A stretch of 64,000 nt of DNA from Thioflexithrix psekupsensis (lineage in GTDB: Bacteria > Pseudomonadota > Gammaproteobacteria > Beggiatoales > Beggiatoaceae), in contig NZ_MSLT01000018.1 in the NCBI RefSeq assembly GCF_002149925.1, positions 310,001 to 374,000 of the forward strand. The letters are read 5' to 3'. Shown here in pieces: positions 36,558 to 45,279 of this stretch. The stretch's first letter is position 1; every line of letters begins with the position of its first letter. Under the pieces are notes generated by a model. It made no database searches and was not told where the DNA came from. It saw only the letters and a list, made by a program, of their open reading frames with translations. The position numbers and the translations under genes are program-made.

Positions 36558-37352
36558 TTAGTCAATCTCAACGGTACATTTAACACCGCTGCGAATACTG
36601 TATTTGGGATTGGGAAACTGTACGTGTATTTTTACCGTATCACTACTGGCATCGGTAATGGGCGCGATAAACGTCACTTTGGCCGATTGGCTGGCAAAAT
36701 CAAGTCCGGGAAAATGAACTTTTACCATTTGATCTTTTTTCAGTGCCAAAGCCGCCGCTGTTGGTAAATGTAAAGTGACACGCAAAGGGTCTACACTGGC
36801 AATGCGCATAATATCGGCTTGCTGCCCACCAACCCATTCAGCGGGTTGTCGGATAATTTGCGTCACCATCCCGTTGAATGGACTGCGCAAACGACGGCGT
36901 TCAATTTGGGCGCGTAAGCGATTATACTCCAAACTGCTTTCTTGAATGGCATCGCGGGCGGCTTGTACTTCGGCTTGGGCGGATTCTAAAGCAATGCGAG
37001 CTTCTGAGATTTCGTGGGCTTGGGCATGGCCTTTGGCCAACAAAGGTGTGAGTCGATCTAAACGCTCTTGATGCAGTTTAGCAATGGTTTGTGCGGCTTT
37101 TAAACGTCCTGCGGCGTTTTTTCGGGCTTTAGCCACTTCCAACGCGGCTTCTAATACGCGATTGTCCAAACTGGCGACCACATCGCCTTGTTTCACTTGT
37201 GCGCCTTCTTGTACGTTTAAGCTGGCTAAAATATCCATTTCAGGCGCGGCTAACGCAATTTCTCGATTCGGTTCAGTAAAGCCCGAATAACTGGCCGCAT
37301 TTAATCCATTAACCCATAATAATAATGCAATCCATAAAGCCCATTTAATCAT
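36558..37352 (-). CDS. HlyD/RND-type periplasmic adaptor protein
   Basis: A 264-residue exported adaptor. The signal peptide spans about 1-19 (LWIALLLWVNGLNA). The split lipoyl domain (DILASLNVQEGAQVKQGDVVASLD and RLRSPFNGMVTQIIRQPAEWV) flanks a coiled-coil hairpin (about 65-140). A beta-barrel follows (VDPLRVTLHLPTAAALALKK) and the protein ends in SIRSGVKCTVEID. It is shorter than full RND adaptors. It forms an operon with DUF3467 and the GAF-HlyD gene, and likely with the GIDE gene 15 bases upstream. Confidence 0.85.
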   Translation of the reverse strand: MIKWALWIALLLWVNGLNAASYSGFTEPNREIALAAPEMDILASLNVQEGAQVKQGDVVASLDNRVLEAALEVAKARKNAAGRLKAAQTIAKLHQERLDRLTPLLAKGHAQAHEISEARIALESAQAEVQAARDAIQESSLEYNRLRAQIERRRLRSPFNGMVTQIIRQPAEWVGGQQADIMRIASVDPLRVTLHLPTAAALALKKDQMVKVHFPGLDFASQSAKVTFIAPITDASSDTVKIHVQFPNPKYSIRSGVKCTVEID

Positions 37353-37367
37353 TTTTTTAACGCCCTT

Positions 37368-38111
37368 TTATTCGCCCAAATAACCATAAATTACCAAAGC
37401 CAATCCCACAAAAAACATCAGCGGCACACCATAATCAATCGATTTTACTTCTTTTTGTAACGCGCTCACATATTCTCGTTTGGATAAATCGGAAATAATA
37501 AACGGTTGATCGCCCTGTAAAAATCGTGCCAACATTAATTCACCGTTGCGATCAGTGGCTTGTCCGTAAATATATAAAGGTTGTCCAACGGGAATAATGT
37601 GTTCTTGTAATTGATAGCCGATCACCGTTTCATGATTTTGTGCGATTGGCAATTCAAATTCGTGAAAATTTTGGCGAAATTCATCAAAATGACTTTTCGC
37701 CATTTTTTGTAATTGTTCTTTTAAATCACGGTATTGTACCAAAATCTTTCCTGTATCATCTTCAATGTAAAAATCAGTAAATTCTTCTTTTTCAAAGACT
37801 TTTTCCTTAATTTTTGCTTTACCCACAAGGCGATGAATTTGGGCTTTGTAGTAAATGCAAGGTGTTTTGCCCAGAGGAGAAAGGCATTTTTTATCTGCGG
37901 TGATTTTGGTTTGCCCTTCAAAAGTCATGGCAAAATTTCCTTCCCCCAAAGAAAAATGTGCTTTGTGACACAGTTGAATCATGTCAATAATTTTATCAGG
38001 ATCGCTGTCTTTTAGATGGCGTAAATTGCTTTTAAGAGTGCTGCCGCCGATCTTGGCCAATACGGCAAAAATTATCAGCATGATCCCACTTGCAACAAAT
38101 AAAGATGACAT
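37368..38111 (-). CDS. GIDE-domain membrane protein (MUL1-like, no RING)
   Basis: A 247-residue protein with a membrane helix at each end (about 3-20 and 227-243) and a GIDE/BAM-type domain between them. That domain has CIYYKAQIHRLVGK, DFYIEDDTGKILVQY and VGQPLYIYGQATDRNG. The domain is best known from the mitochondrial ubiquitin ligase MUL1; bacterial versions, like this one, lack the RING finger. Function in bacteria is unknown. It is the first gene of the HlyD/DUF3467/GAF-HlyD series, and its promoter region holds repeats B and A. Confidence 0.75.
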   Translation of the reverse strand: MSSLFVASGIMLIIFAVLAKIGGSTLKSNLRHLKDSDPDKIIDMIQLCHKAHFSLGEGNFAMTFEGQTKITADKKCLSPLGKTPCIYYKAQIHRLVGKAKIKEKVFEKEEFTDFYIEDDTGKILVQYRDLKEQLQKMAKSHFDEFRQNFHEFELPIAQNHETVIGYQLQEHIIPVGQPLYIYGQATDRNGELMLARFLQGDQPFIISDLSKREYVSALQKEVKSIDYGVPLMFFVGLALVIYGYLGE

Positions 38112-38214
38112 TTTTTCTCCACTTTTGTCATGATAAAAAAAGTGACTAAGTATTTAAACGAAAATAATCTGGACTATCCGCATTTGTTTCTATTGCCCCC
38201 TATCTTTCCTGTTA

Positions 38215-38281
38215 GGAGGGGAAAGAGATGAGGTTATCTTGTTAGATTTTAACAGTAAAAATAACTCATTATTGCCCCTCC
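38215..38281. repeat. Palindromic repeat B, copy 1
   Basis: A 67-base imperfect palindrome bounded by GGAGGGG and CCCCTCC. The core GGTTATCTTGTTAGATTTTAACAGTAAAAATAA gives a nested stem. It is highly similar to copy 2 at 42145-42212. It directly adjoins the left end of MITE A copy 2. Confidence 0.75.
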
Positions 38282-38283
38282 TA

Positions 38284-38473
38284 TACCAAATTAAGCCATT
38301 CATAAAATTTTTCTGTCAGAATCAGAATTTACAGAATTTCAGGATTTTCAGAATTAAAGAATAAAAAAAGTTTTAAAATAAACGAGTTGCAAGAGTCAAT
38401 TTTGAAAATTCTTTAATTCTGTAAATTCTGATTCTGACAAAATAAGGATTCTATGAATCATATCTTTTTGGTA
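38284..38473. mobile_element. MITE family A, copy 2 (190 bp, complete)
   Basis: A complete non-coding element. The ends read TACCAAATTAAG (left) and, on the other strand, TACCAAAAAGAT (right), and TA dinucleotides flank both sides (38282-38283 and 38474-38475). Inside are perfect 25-base inverted repeats at 38314-38338 and 38415-38439, starting TGTCAGAATCAG. The outer bases match the ends of the IS630 element at 39814, which suggests the same transposase moves it. Confidence 0.82.
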
Positions 38474-38576
38474 TAGCAGGAGGAGGTAGGGGGCGGTAGA
38501 AATCTTGATATTCTAAATGGTTTTAGTCGCTGGAATATTTCTATTTAACGACTTATAATTTTTTATAGCCGCAAAA

Positions 38577-39819
38577 TTACCCCGCCGCCACAACCCCATT
38601 CACCTTTAACTTCACCACTTCCACACTTTCTAAGCCTTCATTATCGACGACTTTAACAGCCACTTGATGCGTTCCTGCTTTAAACTTAAAGCGTTGTTTG
38701 CCGTCTTTATCAATGATAATTGAGGCTTTAAAACCCTGGTTCAGCCTCATAATTAAAATCCCAGGCATAAAACTCAATCCCAACTGGAGACTCGCCAAAA
38801 GCCTGAAACTCAATTTCACGTAAGCCTTTTTTGTCTGCACCTAAGTCTGTAAATTCAATGCGCAAAGTCGGCTTTTTCGCCATCGGCACCACCTGATCCA
38901 CAGGCAATAGCTCAATAATTACGCCTTCATGATTGCGCAACCGCGCCACTTCTTGAATCGCACCTTTACCAAAACTAAAAGCGATTAATACGCCAACGGG
39001 TTTATTATCGGCTTTATTTTGCTCAAATAGGGTTTTATCGAAGCGTTGAATGGCGGAAAAGAAATTGTCGATGATATTGCGACCGATACCGTCGGAGCGT
39101 TTAACTTGAATAGGAATACCGTCTTTGCTTTTGCCGTCTAGTCCTAAATCACCCTTTTGTTTGATGTTGGGAATGCCGCCGTATTGTTGGATAATCCATT
39201 GCTCAAATTCAAACGCATTAGAATAACGCAAAGTATCATAGTCGTATTTGTGCAATTGGACAATAAACGGCGCAGAGAATAAATTGCGTTGTTTTTCGAG
39301 GCGCAATTCGGAAACCTTGATCGCTTGAACGGATTGATCAATACCAATCCAATTTCGTTTTAAGCGTTCTGCAACGGCGACGGTTGTGCCACCGCCGACA
39401 AAAGGATCAAGCACCGTATCGCCTTCGTTGCTGGCCATGTTGATAATGCGTTCTAATAAGGCTTCGGGTTTTTGCGTGGGGTAGCCGATGCGTTCTTTTG
39501 CATGAGCTTGGACATTTTGAATATCTCCCCAGAAATTTCCTAAAATTTCACCCTGTTGCTCATTTAAATAACGTTTTAAAGCCAATCGTTTAGAATAATC
39601 AGGATGACCTGCTTTATTTTTTGGGTAGTGAATTCTTCCCTCATCATGTAATTTTTGCATGGTTTCTTTTTCATAACGCCATCCTTTTTCTGGAAATCCA
39701 TAACCCATCCATTCATACATCATATTAGGGCGTGGATTTGGGCTGGTCATATCTGCTAATCTATATTTTCCTCTGCCATCATTATCATCATATTTATAAA
39801 AACTATCTTTATATACCAA
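38577..39819 (-). pseudogene. C-terminal part of an IS-split DNA methyltransferase-nuclease fusion
   Basis: Continues the gene whose 5' part is at 40929-41408. It carries methyltransferase motifs X and I (IGYPTQKPEALLERIIN, then DPFVGGGTTVAVAERLKRNWIGID). A nuclease-like domain follows, with GDLGLDGKSKDGIPIQVKRSD: an aspartate followed by QVK, the Mrr-type D...QxK pattern. After this, the frame stops at 38728. One extra T in the TTTT run near 38734 explains that stop, because the next frame continues FKASIIIDKDGKQRFKF... to 38577 as a beta-rich tail. The gene is thus broken twice, by an insertion and by a one-base shift. Confidence 0.85.
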
Positions 39820-40944
39820 TTTTTTCAGAGTCGTATAATAATACTTTTCAAATAGGAGAGAATAATGAACAAAAGATATGAAGATTTAGAAGAATTAATG
39901 TCAACAGGTGAAGCGAGAGAAGTGAAGCGAGCGATGGCAGTAAGAATGTCTTTGCTTGGTTTTGTGCGTGCGGAAGCGGCTTTAGCGTGTTGTGTCAGTG
40001 TGCAATTTGTGGATAAATGGAAAGCCATTTATTTAGCGTCAGGGGTTGAAGGATTAAAGTTAGCGTATAAAGGCTCACCAGGGTATTTAAAGCCGCGTGA
40101 ACGAGAAGATGTGATTAATTGGATACAAGAAAAGAAGACAATAACAATAGAGGAACTAAAGAGATACTTAAAAGAGGAGTATGATGTTTTCTATTCTTCA
40201 AATACTTCTTATACTAAATTATTAGAAGAAGCGAATTTAAGTTATAAGAAGACACACAAAGAGAATTCGGCAAAAGATGAGGTAAAAGTGGAAGCTAAAA
40301 AAAAAGAGATTAAGGATTTAATAGATAAGGAGCGTGAACAGATAGAAAGTGGAGAGGTAATGTACTGGATGCAAGACGAAAGCCATCAGTTGTGGGGAGA
40401 TATTTGTGGTTATGTTTGGTCGAAAAAAGGAGAAAGAACGTCAATAAAGATGAGTAATTATCGCACTTCTCAAACGTGGTATGGAGCGGTGAATATTTAT
40501 ACGGGAGAATTTATTTTAGATAGGGCAAAGAAAGCTGATACAAAATATACGATAGACTTTATTAACTGGCTCATTTACAGATATAAAGAAGCCCGTCATG
40601 TGATTATTTGGGATGGTGCAAGTTATCATCGTTCTGAAGGTTTAAGAACTTATTTAGAGAAATTAAATGGGGGACTTCCAGAATCAGAATGGAAAGTTCG
40701 TTTATTAAGATTTGCACCTAATGCCCCAGAGCAAAATCCAGTCGAGGATATTTGGCTTCAAGGTAAGAATTGGGTCAGAAAGAATTTTCATCGCCTATCA
40801 AGCTTTAAAGAAGTCACTAGTATGTTTGAGACCTTTTTGTCAGGTAAAGTGTTTAAGTTTAATAAAATTAAACAGTATCTTATACCTAATATCTAGGTAG
40901 ATATTAAAACTTAATTTGTTTTTATATCTCACATAATTTTGGTA
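39814..40944 (+). mobile_element. IS630-family insertion sequence (1131 bp), TA target duplication
   Basis: Ends are short imperfect inverted repeats: TACCAATTTTTTCAGAG on the left and, reading inward from the right, TACCAAAATTATGTGAG (13 of 17 identical). TA lies directly outside both ends (39812-39813 and 40945-40946), as expected for IS630 target duplication. Removing the element and one TA rejoins the flanking methyltransferase as ...SEAYKDSFYKYDDN in frame. The transposase is intact, so the insertion is probably recent. Confidence 0.92.
39865..40896 (+). CDS. IS630-family transposase (DDE)
   Basis: A 343-residue transposase with an N-terminal helix-turn-helix region (about 20-75, AVRMSLLGFVRAEAALACCVSVQ), a second winged-helix-like part (about 75-130), and a DDE catalytic core with D171 (YWMQDESH), D250 (VIIWDGASYH) and E294 (APEQNPVEDIW). 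The family cuts and pastes between TA dinucleotides. It is complete, with TAGGAG 8 bases before ATG 39865, and fills nearly the whole element. It is the only intact transposase in the window and the best candidate for mobilising the MITE A copies. Confidence 0.93.
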   Translation: MNKRYEDLEELMSTGEAREVKRAMAVRMSLLGFVRAEAALACCVSVQFVDKWKAIYLASGVEGLKLAYKGSPGYLKPREREDVINWIQEKKTITIEELKRYLKEEYDVFYSSNTSYTKLLEEANLSYKKTHKENSAKDEVKVEAKKKEIKDLIDKEREQIESGEVMYWMQDESHQLWGDICGYVWSKKGERTSIKMSNYRTSQTWYGAVNIYTGEFILDRAKKADTKYTIDFINWLIYRYKEARHVIIWDGASYHRSEGLRTYLEKLNGGLPESEWKVRLLRFAPNAPEQNPVEDIWLQGKNWVRKNFHRLSSFKEVTSMFETFLSGKVFKFNKIKQYLIPNI

Positions 40945-41408
40945 TAGGCTTCGGAATGTTTGCCATAAACTGGATTATAAGTGCATTTATTTGATTTGGA
41001 ATAATACCAAATAGTGTCTGTTAAAACAGCTATTTTCTTTTTAGCATCATTATGGGCATTATGCCGTTGCCAAATAATTTCACCTCTAAAATTATCTTCA
41101 CCAAAAATCCGATTTAAGATAAGCACTTTTATCTCAGCATTCGCGTGCCAATCACAATGCAGAAAAATAGACCCCGTCGGCTTTAAAATACGGTGTATCT
41201 GTGCAACTCGCTCTTTTAGCCAAGCGATATAATGATCGACACCTCCCGACCAGCGATCTTCAAAACTACGCCTTTCTCCCGCATCACCCCAGATCAGCTC
41301 ATAATTACGATTAGAAAAAAACGGCGGATCAAGATAAATCAAATCCACAGATTCGCTTTCCATTTGCTGTAAAATCGACAAATTATCGCCCAACAATAGC
41401 TTATTCAT
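40929..41408 (-). pseudogene. N-terminal part of the IS-split DNA methyltransferase
   Basis: Residues 1-154 of a beta-class (motif IV before motif I) N6-adenine/N4-cytosine methyltransferase. It starts MNKLLLGDNLSILQQM, then the catalytic motif DPPF (LIYLDPPFFSNRNYEL), SIFLHCDWHANAEIK and ENFRGEIIWQRHNAHND. The native reading runs to GKHSEAY; the last codons and stop (TKIM*) come from the right end of the IS630 element. With the element removed, the whole gene from 41408 reads 513 codons or so before the second frameshift. It probably methylated one site and cut the same DNA when unmethylated (single-chain restriction-modification). Confidence 0.88.
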
Positions 41409-41435
41409 ACTGGCTTGTTCCTATCAAAAAATCAT

Positions 41436-41462
41436 AAAATTCTGTAAATTCTGATTCAGACA
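41436..41462. repeat. Fragment of MITE family A
   Basis: AAAATTCTGTAAATTCTGAT followed by TCAGACA matches one arm of the family's 25-base inverted repeat with one change. No second arm is present. It lies just upstream of the methyltransferase start. Confidence 0.6.
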
Positions 41463-41609
41463 AATAAAAAAATCCCAGCCTTTTAAAAACGGTTGAATTT
41501 TGAGCCAACAACTCCATAATAGCATGGTAAGCAATCGAGAAACGGTTGCATTGAAAACTCAAGTGAGAAAATCAACCTCATAACTTCCCCTGTCTAATGA
41601 GCATACTGT

Positions 41610-41879
41610 ATGCCTTCAATATCGATGTTTTACGGACTGATTGTTTATATGTACTTCATGGATAATAAACAGCACAAATTACCTCACATCCATGTTAAAT
41701 ACCAAAACAACGAAGTAATCGTACAAATCCCAGAAGGCACAGTCCTTGAAGGAAGCATTCCCAGTTCAAAAATGAAATTACTCCAAGCATGGATAGAGTT
41801 ACACAAAGAAGAACTCATTGCAGATTGGGAACTTACCGTTTCTGGGGAACAGCCTTACAAAATTGAACCATTAAGATAA
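41610..41879 (+). CDS. DUF4160 domain protein
   Basis: An 89-residue protein with the DUF4160 signature: a short N-terminal strand (MYFMDNKQHKLPHIHVKYQNNE) including the PHIHV motif, and a C-terminal ELHKEELIADWELT segment. It is followed after 2 bases by a DUF2442 gene. The two families are often neighbours and have been suggested to form toxin-antitoxin-like pairs, but neither has an established activity that can be read from this sequence. It lies in a repeat-rich accessory stretch. Confidence 0.82.
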   Translation: MPSISMFYGLIVYMYFMDNKQHKLPHIHVKYQNNEVIVQIPEGTVLEGSIPSSKMKLLQAWIELHKEELIADWELTVSGEQPYKIEPLR

Positions 41880-41881
41880 TA

Positions 41882-42124
41882 ATGATGAACCCAAGAGTTA
41901 AAACTGTCACCGCAAATTCAAATTATAAATTGAAAATTCAGTTTAATAATGGTGAAGAAGGTATCTATGATTGTTTACACCTACTCGATTTTGGTGTATT
42001 CAAAGAATTGAAAGATATTAACTATTTTAAACAAGCCAAAGTTTTAGACGGCACAGTTGTATGGCCACATGAGCAAGACATCTGCCCTGACACGCTATAC
42101 TTAGATTCAATCAAAACCACATAG
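41882..42124 (+). CDS. DUF2442 domain protein
   Basis: An 80-residue protein of the DUF2442 family: VKTVTANSNYKLKIQFNNGEEGIYD, then FKELKDINYFKQAKVLDGTVVWPHEQDICPDTLYLDS. The WP...DI.PD.LY pattern is typical. It is coupled to the DUF4160 gene upstream. The stop codon abuts a right-end fragment of MITE A and then repeat B. Function unknown. Confidence 0.85.
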   Translation: MMNPRVKTVTANSNYKLKIQFNNGEEGIYDCLHLLDFGVFKELKDINYFKQAKVLDGTVVWPHEQDICPDTLYLDSIKTT

Positions 42125-42143
42125 AACCCTATCTTTTTGGTAT
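42122..42143. repeat. Right-end fragment of MITE family A
   Basis: GAACCCTATCTTTTTGGTAT resembles the right end of the copies at 33713 (GAACCCTATTTTTTTTGTA) and 38284 (ATCTTTTTGGTATAG). It abuts repeat B copy 2. Confidence 0.55.
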
Positions 42144-42144
42144 A

Positions 42145-42212
42145 GGAGGGAGAAAACGACCCGCTTATCTTGTTAAATTTTAACAACAAAAATAAGCCGT
42201 GATTTCCCCTCC
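42145..42212. repeat. Palindromic repeat B, copy 2
   Basis: A 68-base imperfect palindrome from GGAGGG to CCCCTCC with the nested stem CTTATCTTGTTAAA / TTTAACAACAAAAATAAG. It matches copy 1 (38215-38281). It sits between the convergent DUF2442 and argH genes and could serve as a bidirectional transcription end. Confidence 0.75.
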
Positions 42213-42221
42213 TCATTCATT

Positions 42222-43601
42222 CTACCAGCGTTCCCGCAAACGAATAATTGCCTCACGCACTTGCTGCGGTGCCGTCCCGCCAAAATGATTCCGTGCTGCC
42301 ACAGAGCCTTCCAAAGTCAACACCGCATAAATATCCGCTTCAATCTCCGCCGAGAATTGTTTAAAAACCTCAAGCGGTAAGGCTTCCAAATGATAGGCAT
42401 TCACCACACAATAACGCACCACCTGCCCCACCACCTCATGCGCATCTCGAAACGCCAAACCTTTGCGCACCAAATAATCAGCCAAATCCGTCGCCGTGGT
42501 AAAACCTGCCAACGCCGCAGCGCGCATTTTTTCCCGATTAACACGAATCGCAGGGATCATGTCCGCGTACACTTTTAAACAACCGCGCACCGTATCAATC
42601 ACATCAAAAATCGGCTCTTTATCTTCCTGATTGTCTTTATTGTAAGCCAATGGTTGTGCTTTCATGAGCGTCAACAGACTGAATAAATGCCCATACACCC
42701 GTCCTGTTTTACCGCGTACCAATTCAGGCACATCAGGATTTTTCTTTTGCGGCATAATAGAAGAACCCGTACAAAATGCGTCACTGAGTTCGATAAATTG
42801 AAACTGTGCTGATGACCACAAAATTAATTCTTCAGAAAAACGCGATAAGTGCATCATCAACGTCGCCGAAACGGCCGCAAATTCAATGGCAAAATCCCGA
42901 TCACTCACCGCATCCAACGAATTTTCCGCCACCGACTCAAAACCAAGTAAGGTCGCCGTATAAGCGCGATCAATCGGATAACTGGTACCCGCCAAAGCAG
43001 CCGCACCCAAAGGCATGACATTCACCCGACGGCGGCATTCGCGTAAACGTGCCTGATCCCGCAACAACATTTCACACCACGCCAACAAATGATGACCAAA
43101 AGTCACCGGTTGCGCACTTTGCAAATGGGTAAAGCCCGGTAAAATGGTTTCGGCTTCGGTTTCGGCCAATTGCGCCAATTGTTCCAAAAATCGCCGCAAC
43201 TCCCGCCCAATTTCATCTATTGCATCACGCAGATATAAACGAATATCGGTGGCCACTTGATCATTGCGGGAGCGTCCTGTATGTAATTTTTTACCCACCA
43301 GACCTATTTTTTCCGTCAAACGATGCTCAATATTCATGTGGACATCTTCCAAAGCAATCGACCATTGCCAGCGTCCCTCACGAATATCCTGTTCAATCTC
43401 ACGTAAACCTTGTACGATTTGCGCGGATTCTTCGTGGGTTAACACTCCCACGTGCGCCAACATTTGCGCGTGCGCGATTGAACCTTGAATATCATACGCA
43501 TACAATCGCTGATCAAATCCCACTGAAGCCGTAAACGCTTCGACAAACACATCGGTTGGCTCGGTAAAACGACCGCTCCATGGCTTTTCCACTGTACTCA
43601 T
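42222..43601 (-). CDS. argH: Argininosuccinate lyase ArgH
   Basis: Last enzyme of arginine synthesis; splits argininosuccinate into arginine and fumarate. 459 residues from ATG 43601, which has AGGA 10 bases upstream; ATG 43610 is too close to that site. Signatures are [22 protein letters not shown] and the catalytic loop [12 protein letters not shown]. Three more arginine genes (argF, argD, argC) are at 55-58.5 kb, also present as single units. Complete and ordinary. Confidence 0.95.
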   Translation of the reverse strand: MSTVEKPWSGRFTEPTDVFVEAFTASVGFDQRLYAYDIQGSIAHAQMLAHVGVLTHEESAQIVQGLREIEQDIREGRWQWSIALEDVHMNIEHRLTEKIGLVGKKLHTGRSRNDQVATDIRLYLRDAIDEIGRELRRFLEQLAQLAETEAETILPGFTHLQSAQPVTFGHHLLAWCEMLLRDQARLRECRRRVNVMPLGAAALAGTSYPIDRAYTATLLGFESVAENSLDAVSDRDFAIEFAAVSATLMMHLSRFSEELILWSSAQFQFIELSDAFCTGSSIMPQKKNPDVPELVRGKTGRVYGHLFSLLTLMKAQPLAYNKDNQEDKEPIFDVIDTVRGCLKVYADMIPAIRVNREKMRAAALAGFTTATDLADYLVRKGLAFRDAHEVVGQVVRYCVVNAYHLEALPLEVFKQFSAEIEADIYAVLTLEGSVAARNHFGGTAPQQVREAIIRLRERW

Positions 43602-43811
43602 GATACCCATTTCCTAAGAAAATTTTAAAAGAGATAATCCCTGACGAAACAAAGAGTTTTGTCAATCCTGACTTCAGAAACTGATAGAATTAATTAAAGC
43701 CTCTGCCAAGTTATGTTAAAGTAATCAGCCAGAGTTTAACATCAGAAAATTAACGTTGGTGTTTCTGAAGAAACTTGTCCCTACCGCGCTTGACTTTGAG
43801 AAGAACCAAGT

Positions 43812-45260
43812 ATGTCTAAAACAACGACTCCCTCTACCACTGATGAATTAACAAGGCCAGAGAACAAATGTCCCAGCCGTATCTTAGTTGTCGATGATGA
43901 CAGCTTTATTTTAACGCTGTTGTCTGCGTGGCTGGAAAACGAAGGCTACGAAGTACGCACAACCGAAAGTGGCGACGCGGCGATTGCCTTATTGCCCAAA
44001 TTTTTGCCGCACGTGGTGATTACTGATTTGCGTATGGAGGGCATGGATGGGATTGCGTTGTTGAATCAAATTCAAGTGTACAGTTCTATCTTACCCGTCA
44101 TTATGTTAAGCGGCAGTGCGCAGATTTCCGATGCGGTGCGGGCAACGCATCAGGGTATTTTTGAATTTTTGACCAAACCGATTGAACCTGAAGAATTATT
44201 GCGCTGTGTGCGTTCTGCATTGACTTACGCGGGGCATCACCGCGGACAAATGGACAATAGTTTTGCGCCGGAGATTATTCACCAAAGTATATTAATGTCC
44301 AATTTATTAAAACAAGCCGAGCGCGTGGCCAAAAGTCGCAGCAGTATTTTTATTGGTGGTGCGACGGGAACAGGGAAGGAATTATTAGCCCAAGCCATTC
44401 ACCGCGCCAGCCCGCGGGCGAATGCGGTTTTTTTAGGGATTAATTGTGGCGCGCTGTCAGAACAATTGTTGGAATCGGAACTGTTTGGCCATGAAAAAGG
44501 GGCATTTACGGGGGCAGTGCGTAAACATGCGGGTTTATTTCAAGCGGCCAGCGGTGGCACTTTGTTCTTAGACGAAGTGGGCGATATGCCGCCGAGTTTA
44601 CAAGTAAAACTGTTACGCGTTTTACAAGAAGGACAGGTGAAACCCGTAGGCGCGGTGGATACGGTGTCAATTGATGTGCGCATTATTTGTGCGACACACC
44701 ATGATTTGGAATTGGCGGTGAAACGGGGAGAGTTTCGAGAGGATTTGTTTTATCGTCTCAATGTCATTCCGTTGTACATGCCTGCGTTGAACGAACGCCG
44801 CGAGGATATTCCCTTATTAATCAATTATTTTCTCGCTCAACGTGCCAAACAAGAAGGTTTAGAAGAATCCCCTCGTTTTGCACCAGAGGCTTTGGAATAC
44901 TTGACTTCTCTGCCGTGGCCGGGGAATGTGCGTCAATTGCAAAATGTGGTGGAGCGGTGCAGTGTTTTATCCATTTCACAAATTATTCCCTTGAGTTTGG
45001 TTAAGCGGGCGTTACGCGAGCCTGAAAGCAAATTCCAAACCTTAGAAGAGGCACGGGCAGAATTTGATCGGAATTATTTGCACCGTGTATTGCGTATGGT
45101 GGCGGGAAATGTCAAAGAAGCCGCAGGCATTGCGGGTTGCGATCAAGAGGCTCTTACCAGCTTATTGAAACAGCACCGCATCGATCCCCATGAATTTCGC
45201 AAAAGCACGGGAGATGAAGAAAATAATTCTACCGATGACGAGGGCATTCGTTTGGTTTAG
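43812..45260 (+). CDS. NtrC-family sigma-54-dependent response regulator
   Basis: A 482-residue regulator. The receiver domain (about 22-140) has phospho-acceptor D72 (VITDLRMEGMDG). An AAA+ domain (about 165-395) has Walker A GGATGTGKE, the sigma-54-contacting GAFTGA loop (ESELFGHEKGAFTGAV), Walker B GTLFLDEVGDMP and the WPGNVRQLQNVVER block. A short Fis-type HTH follows near 415-455. It activates promoters read by RNA polymerase with sigma-54. Its kinase partner is not adjacent. A hairpin terminator follows at 45280-45317. Confidence 0.93.
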   Translation: MSKTTTPSTTDELTRPENKCPSRILVVDDDSFILTLLSAWLENEGYEVRTTESGDAAIALLPKFLPHVVITDLRMEGMDGIALLNQIQVYSSILPVIMLSGSAQISDAVRATHQGIFEFLTKPIEPEELLRCVRSALTYAGHHRGQMDNSFAPEIIHQSILMSNLLKQAERVAKSRSSIFIGGATGTGKELLAQAIHRASPRANAVFLGINCGALSEQLLESELFGHEKGAFTGAVRKHAGLFQAASGGTLFLDEVGDMPPSLQVKLLRVLQEGQVKPVGAVDTVSIDVRIICATHHDLELAVKRGEFREDLFYRLNVIPLYMPALNERREDIPLLINYFLAQRAKQEGLEESPRFAPEALEYLTSLPWPGNVRQLQNVVERCSVLSISQIIPLSLVKRALREPESKFQTLEEARAEFDRNYLHRVLRMVAGNVKEAAGIAGCDQEALTSLLKQHRIDPHEFRKSTGDEENNSTDDEGIRLV

Positions 45261-45279
45261 GGATAAATGGTGGCTTTTC

